Part shown: piece after piece, positions 43,101 to 46,129 of the stretch
Layout: each line of letters begins with the position of its first letter
Position numbering within the stretch: the first letter of the stretch is position 1
Assembly (NCBI GenBank): GCA_947490345.1
Contig: CANLGL010000045.1
Coordinates: forward strand, 1 to 46,129
Length of the DNA stretch: 46,129 bases
Reading direction: 5' to 3'
From: Deltaproteobacteria bacterium
GTDB lineage: Bacteria; Myxococcota_A; UBA796; SXON01
The notes under the pieces: model-generated
What the model saw: only the letters and a program-made list of their open reading frames with translations
Databases searched by the model: none
What the model was told of the DNA's origin: nothing
Made by a program: the position numbers and the translations under genes

Positions 43101-44170
43101 CGCGGACCCTGCAGATCGACGGCGACGCCGCGGGAGGCTTTCGCTTGCGGTGGGAGCCGCTCTGGACCCGGACACCGTTCCGGTACTACGTCGTCCGTGA
43201 GAAAAAGGTGCTGAAGGTCCGCGCCCAAGGTGGCCAGGAGTCCGAGCTGGCCGAGGAAGCCGGCGTGCGCCTCGACTCCGGCCGACTGGCCGAAGCCCAG
43301 CGTTGGCTCGACTGGGCGCTGCTCGACGAAGAGCGCCCGGCGTCAAGCGTGTACGCGGGCTTGTGGACCCAAGACGGAGACCGCAGCGCCGACCGTGCCA
43401 GGCTGATGATCGCCGTCCTCCGGGCCGGCGAGCGCGACCCGGACAATAAAGCACGAGCGAAGACGCTGCGCGCGGCCTGGGTCGCCGGCACCGCCGACGC
43501 GGCCGTCGGGCCCGCGCTTTTCTCGAGCCTGTACGGGGCGGGCGACGTCGCCGGCGCGCTCGCGCTCACAGACGAGATGAAGACGCGCGGCGGGGACGCC
43601 CTTTCCGTGAATCCGCTCCGGGTACAGGCGCTGGCCAAGCTCGGCCGAGCGGACGACGCGGAAAAAGAAGCCCGCGCCTCGCTCGCGGGAGCCGTCGACA
43701 CCGCCGACCACTGGACGCTCTTGGTGTCGGCGCTCTCGGGCGGCGGCGCCTTCGACGCCGCGGTGCGGCTGGGTCGCGACGGGGTCGCACGATTCCCCAA
43801 GGATGCGAGCCTCGTCAATCAGACCACGTGGCCCATGCTGTTTCTCCCTGCGCTCCCCGATGACGCCATCACGCTCTCCGACCGGATCCTGGAGGGCCAG
43901 TGGTCGTCCGGGCGAGCGCATACGAGCGCCTGTGTCTACGCGGCCGCTGGTCGCACCGACCAGGCTCGCAAGTTGGTGCAGCGCTACGTCGACGAGCACG
44001 ACGGCGACATGGACTCATCGTGGTCCTTCGTCTGGGGTCGAATCGCCGAAGCCGACGGAGAGCTGGCCGCGGCGCGTCAGGCCTACGCCAACGTTACCGA
44101 CGACACCGAAGACGCCGCCTCCGTCGGCGAGCTGGCCCGCCGCCGCATTGCGGTGATCAGGCCGAACTAG
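40154..44170 (+). CDS. Large DUF3857/transglutaminase-like protein with TPR-like tail
   Basis: A 1338-residue exported protein. The leader MLIVFALVTLTHSAVAG is a signal peptide. A Lys-rich linker (about 60-75) leads to a DUF3857 domain (about 80-300; HIRFDDAGLTTTTRHDIWRI). The transglutaminase-like core has Cys356 (GYGDCKDKATF), His399 (FNHAITVL) and Asp414 (IWIDPTQPE), a complete triad. The C-terminal half (about 680-1330) is helical and TPR-like, with VAGALALTDEMKTRG and GRADDAEKEARASL. It may act on or bind peptides in the envelope. The GTG at 40154 is chosen because it starts the leader. It diverges from the BPI-like gene by 120 bp and its end overlaps the convergent manA by 14 bp. Family function unknown. 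Confidence 0.85.
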   Translation: MLIVFALVTLTHSAVAGVYDALTVPFAATPEALRAAADAVASLPTDPPEAPKRLKPGAEAKPEKKDARKKDEDKPATVEVLRSIHIRFDDAGLTTTTRHDIWRIERDDTSLRTGTMFWDPWREARPVVDLRVVSPDGKERRLDPITLVEQSVATGVGEMYVDTRKLIAPLPGARKGAIVEQHETVVQTKPYLTNAQNGHIPVTIQRIGRAEVILDAPVSLPLKFDSKNMGSAKESRSGGRRVVRWVLDDPALLAWPAELAPRDNYIVRYVGWSTAADWGGIASAYSTIVDETAVLTADAEAAAKAIRAGEKDDRRAATAMALWINERARYVAVELGASAVVPRLPKDVLARGYGDCKDKATFLVAMLRSVGIPASVALLRAGWDADVNPALPGPNLFNHAITVLTGAATPIWIDPTQPELPAGILPAADTDHWALIASPGTRTLVRTPMAKVLTARLDKEITATDYGGASYRQAITFEPDTAVTIREEARRTSLAELVDKAVEDATEGGRARTASMTYDLDLADLDRPTTETLSLTAVRDLFVKPGDFSLKTGPGVSLGALPTRWQLGLVTDEHIRVLPIEMRAIHQTAKVVVRPPAGYTLATLPPKVDISWPGGAFRWTWERLESGAVAWTSSIQVPRSVAMADVEGFLAASKEVRDASEVTLRFLNEAQRLDEAGETSRALREWSRLAGLPGALLADRVGYAQALNAAGYAGRAQAVVATLPVNDDTEDLFVTLAWDAAKQAPYGFGMARRFSPAPFVARTRTLMTKLDATDDEKSAEFYRGLLGRMQLFDDQGIYGRGDFEAAIATVGDQLSLLRGPVSLLLSLGDGAAAKEQTKWANDDRRRGERVAAFLLADNLDAAQREANVLAPDGAQLRKVYREAVSALGYARQWDAAREVAALVPDSEEAKELVPELRRWTEHDPAEDTPLGATRRYIRAIGDPAHESETATTLTLSASRDSAAPWTVGGKSATDYLLDRAMTPRTLQIDGDAAGGFRLRWEPLWTRTPFRYYVVREKKVLKVRAQGGQESELAEEAGVRLDSGRLAEAQRWLDWALLDEERPASSVYAGLWTQDGDRSADRARLMIAVLRAGERDPDNKARAKTLRAAWVAGTADAAVGPALFSSLYGAGDVAGALALTDEMKTRGGDALSVNPLRVQALAKLGRADDAEKEARASLAGAVDTADHWTLLVSALSGGGAFDAAVRLGRDGVARFPKDASLVNQTTWPMLFLPALPDDAITLSDRILEGQWSSGRAHTSACVYAAAGRTDQARKLVQRYVDEHDGDMDSSWSFVWGRIAEADGELAAARQAYANVTDDTEDAASVGELARRRIAVIRPN

Positions 44171-45002
44171 TCCCGGGTCGCGATACCAAGGCCACGCCGA
44201 CACCGGAGACCGTCGTCGGACCCGGAGGCAGCACCACGGTTGCCCCGACCGCCAGGGCCTCGCCCTCGACCTCGCCCGCACCCTCGATCACGGTCAACGC
44301 CTCCCACCCGTGCCGCACCGCTGGCAAGGTGACGCGCTCGACCACAAAGTGGGGCGACTCGACCAGGCGCTCGATCCCGGGCGCGATCCGAAGCGGCTTC
44401 CGAAAGGGGCTCGGCAGCGGGTCTCGCCGCGCCACGGCGCACGCGTGGTCCAGGTGAAGCTCGCGCCCGCGCCCCCAATCGTACAGCCGCCAGGTAAGAT
44501 CGATCGGCTGTTGCACTTCGTACAGCAACAGGCCCGGGCCGATCGCATGGATGGTGCCCGGCGGCACCTCGATCACGTCTCCCGCACGGGGGTACAGCCA
44601 GGCCAGGTCGGCTTCGATCTCCCCGCTCTCAGCGCGCTCGCGGAGCTGCTGCGCTGTCAACGGGCGGGCGAGTCCGTAGGCGATCCGCGCGCCTGGAGTC
44701 GCGTGCAGGACCACCCACGCCTCGGCCTTGCCGTGCGGGGCTCCCACCCGCTGGCGCGCCTCGACATCGCCAGGATGCACCTGCACCGACAACAGCGCCT
44801 GCGTGTCCAAGAGCTTCACCAGGAGCGGAAAGTCAGCGATGGCGCCAAAAGGGCGCGCGTCGCCGCGCACCCGATTCTCCCGCCATACCTCCCACGACTC
44901 GCCGATCACCCCCTGCCCCTTGCCGAGCGCCGCCAGACGGTCCCCACCCCACGGCGGCCGAGTCAGATGCGGAACCAGGTGGAGCGACGGCAAGCGCGGC
45001 AC
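44157..45002 (-). CDS. manA: Class I mannose-6-phosphate isomerase
   Basis: Interconverts fructose-6-phosphate and mannose-6-phosphate, feeding GDP-mannose and surface polysaccharides. Zinc ligands are visible in VQVHPGD (Gln, His), GKAEAWVVL (Glu), and PPGTIHAIGPG (His). The N-terminus PWGGDRLAALGKG and GESWEVW are family-typical. A length of 281 residues puts it with the short Bacillus-type ManA. Its stop lies inside the 3' end of the DUF3857 gene. The ATG at 45002 fits the family start. It is divergent from the secreted protein gene at 45282. Confidence 0.93.
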   Translation of the reverse strand: MPRLPSLHLVPHLTRPPWGGDRLAALGKGQGVIGESWEVWRENRVRGDARPFGAIADFPLLVKLLDTQALLSVQVHPGDVEARQRVGAPHGKAEAWVVLHATPGARIAYGLARPLTAQQLRERAESGEIEADLAWLYPRAGDVIEVPPGTIHAIGPGLLLYEVQQPIDLTWRLYDWGRGRELHLDHACAVARRDPLPSPFRKPLRIAPGIERLVESPHFVVERVTLPAVRHGWEALTVIEGAGEVEGEALAVGATVVLPPGPTTVSGVGVALVSRPGTSSA

Positions 45003-45142
45003 CTAGCCCGTGGGTGGCAGCGGCGCGAGCGCGGGCCCAGCGGGTCAGCGGGATCTGCACGGCTCACCCGTCTGGGCGACGCGGCGCGACAGGGCGTCTC
45101 GGTAGGCAGCTGCGCGCCGCGTCGCGGCGTGATCACGTGTGG

Positions 45143-45275
45143 TGTCGCGACATAGAGACGGCTTTCCCCCGCTGCGATACGCAAATTCCCCTCCCGACCA
45201 CATCGGATCATGTCGCGACAGATACTCGGATTGGCAGTGCCCTCTGGTGCGCCGCGCTCCCCCGCTGCGATACGC
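45143..45275. promoter_or_regulatory. Paired TGTCGCGACA and CCCCCGCTGCGATACGC motifs upstream of the gene at 45282
   Basis: TGTCGCGACA occurs at 45143-45152 and 45211-45220, and CCCCCGCTGCGATACGC at 45166-45182 and 45259-45275. All lie in the 279-bp gap between the divergent manA and the secreted protein. The second 17-mer is just before the ATG at 45282, so it may contribute to translation control. The decamer is also in the katG upstream region. A common regulator is inference. Confidence 0.45.
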
Positions 45276-45281
45276 GACTCC

Positions 45282-45755
45282 ATGCTCCTGCTGCTCGCTC
45301 CGCTCGCGCTCGCCTGGCCCACCGCCAGCACCACCTCCGCAAGTACGACGTGCTCGATCACCGGCGTGGACGGCGCCGCGCACCATGTCCACGGCGGCGC
45401 CGAAGCCTCCGTTGGCCACGCGAGGTTCACGGCGAAGTGCTCCGCCCCCACGGTGCTTACCGTCGAAAAGGTCGGGTTTCTGACCGGACACTCCTGCGAG
45501 GTCCCGCCGACGAAGGTGTCCGCCGAGCCCAAGTTCGGGGGCATCCTCGTCGACGGGATGACCGAGAGCGCGCTCCTCGTGACGGTGCCAACTCCAGGCC
45601 CGGCGCAGATGACCGTGTCGTTCACTCCGGTGAACGCCTATTATACCTGGTGTGACCGCTTCGCCTTCCGGGTCCGGTTCAACGCTGGGGAGGAGCGATT
45701 GACGGTGGTGTCGGAGCTCAACGTCATGCGGGAGGAGCCGCTCCCCGAGCCGTGA
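45282..45755 (+). CDS. Small secreted protein of unknown function
   Basis: A 157-residue protein. MLLLLAPLALAW is a signal peptide. The mature part has four Cys (TTCSITG, AKCSAP, HSCEVPP, TWCDRF) and strands such as VLTVEKVGFLTGHSC, ALLVTVPTPGPAQMTVSF and FRVRFNAGEERLTVV, suggesting a disulfide-bonded beta domain. No family recognised. The ATG at 45282 is chosen over an upstream ATG at 45210 because the upstream residues are not part of a signal peptide and lie over the TGTCGCGACA motif. Likely monocistronic. Confidence 0.7.
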   Translation: MLLLLAPLALAWPTASTTSASTTCSITGVDGAAHHVHGGAEASVGHARFTAKCSAPTVLTVEKVGFLTGHSCEVPPTKVSAEPKFGGILVDGMTESALLVTVPTPGPAQMTVSFTPVNAYYTWCDRFAFRVRFNAGEERLTVVSELNVMREEPLPEP

Positions 45756-45921
45756 CCGGCGACCACGCGATGCGGAGCGGCAGAAACAGATGGTAATTAC
45801 TGACGAATGCGCGACAACCGCACTCTCGCTGGGTGGGATCCGGGGGCTCCGACTCGTCCCGCTGCGGGGACCTCCACTCACCGGCTAGCCCACCGCCGCG
45901 GCCCCCCGCAATGTCACCGGT

Positions 45922-45969
45922 AGGGCCATAACTCAACAGGTGGCACCTCACCTACCTCGCAGTGGCCCT
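45922..45969. repeat. 48-bp repeat with inverted ends, copy A
   Basis: Starts AGGGCCAT and ends GTGGCCCT, so the ends can pair (7 of 8 bases). It differs from copy B at six of 48 positions. The start of copy B is 147 bp to the right, a multiple of three. Confidence 0.75.
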
Positions 45970-46068
45970 TCCACCACCGTGCAGCCGCTCGAGGCGACGC
46001 GAACCGCCGAGCCCACCCTCCGAAAATCGGCCTTCTCCCGTGGTGCGCCCACGCCGATCTTGACAACG

Positions 46069-46116
46069 AGGGCCACAAGTCAAGAGGTGGCAGCTCACCC
46101 ACGTCGCAGTGGCCCT
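46069..46116. repeat. 48-bp repeat with inverted ends, copy B
   Basis: Starts AGGGCCAC and ends GTGGCCCT, perfect 8-bp terminal complements. Matches copy A over the full 48 bp at 42 positions. The array may continue beyond the window. Confidence 0.75.
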
Positions 46117-46129
46117 CCGGCAGGCGGCA

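Larger units (their letters stand above)
45756..46129. other. Right-edge region with 48-bp repeats; possible partial reading frame
   Basis: About 370 bp without a clear gene. The first about 165 bp show nothing I can support. The rest contains two 48-bp repeats (next two entries). On the minus strand a frame is open from the window edge to 45914 and reads both repeats in phase as GHCxVGExPPxxLWP, with conservative Val/Leu and Asp/Glu changes. Whether that frame is coding cannot be decided; the repeats could be non-coding with a coincidental frame. Confidence 0.4.

Noticed and set aside
40484..43228. A long open frame antisense to the DUF3857 gene (about 900 codons)
   Set aside because: It is opposite a protein with a signal peptide and a complete Cys-His-Asp triad, its translation is low complexity in Gly, Arg and Val with no domain, and long antisense frames are expected at this GC content.

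Overview
The window is very GC-rich, densely packed DNA from a Gram-negative bacterium, most likely a member of the Myxococcota or a related former deltaproteobacterial lineage. The evidence is indirect but consistent. There are many lipoproteins with Asp/Thr/Gly-rich spacers behind the lipobox, a MopE-type metal-binding motif, and a Cys/Gly-rich C-terminus ending in a membrane helix and an Arg cluster (MYXO-CTERM-like). There are also a caspase-fold protein, a Ser/Thr kinase fused to a cyclic-nucleotide domain, and two CotH-type kinases. No rRNA, tRNA, CRISPR array or insertion sequence was recognised. Many start codons are GTG or TTG, and ATGA/GTGA/TTGA overlaps show tight translational coupling.

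Layout: 0-5 kb holds trpS (minus), diverging from a PPC-like lipoprotein, a CotH-kinase lipoprotein and an alpha/beta hydrolase. 4.7-6.6 kb holds a catalase-related gene butted against a katG cut to its first 290 codons. 6.9-9.6 kb is an ABC permease/ATPase pair followed by a SecA-like fragment. 9.6-16 kb carries a secreted protein, miaB, a caspase-fold protein lacking its catalytic cysteine, a Ser/Thr kinase with a cNMP domain, and an AAA/DUF4143 ATPase with a perfect palindrome in its promoter. 16-20 kb holds a second CotH lipoprotein diverging from a penicillin-acylase-type lipoprotein and a small repeat-bearing lipoprotein, closed by a strong hairpin.

20.3-26 kb: an MshEN domain fused to a motor-dead GspE/PilB-like body and a receiver-like tail, then a heterodimeric ABC exporter. 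26-32.8 kb: an amidohydrolase lipoprotein, an RlmM-like methyltransferase, purK, a MopE-motif mini-ORF, a radical SAM/SPASM protein, a TetR-type regulator with its operator, and purE. purE and purK are thus separated by a radical SAM/TetR cassette. 32.8-36 kb: an envelope protein with about ten 16-residue acidic/basic repeats, a long coiled coil and a predicted beta-barrel, and a small lipoprotein. 36-38.3 kb: meaB, an ECHDC1-like acyl-CoA decarboxylase and a lipoprotein in one coupled operon. 38.3-46 kb: a protein resembling BPI/TULIP lipid-binding proteins, a 1338-residue DUF3857/transglutaminase protein, manA, a small secreted protein, and 48-bp repeats spaced 147 bp apart at the right edge.

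Housekeeping genes (trpS, miaB, purE, purK, manA, meaB) are interspersed with envelope and signalling genes. The most unusual items are the MshEN/pseudo-GspE/receiver-like fusion, the BPI-like protein, the Cys-less caspase beside the kinase-cNMP gene, the katG/catalase junction and the 16-residue repeat protein. All functions come from reading motifs by eye; no database search was possible.
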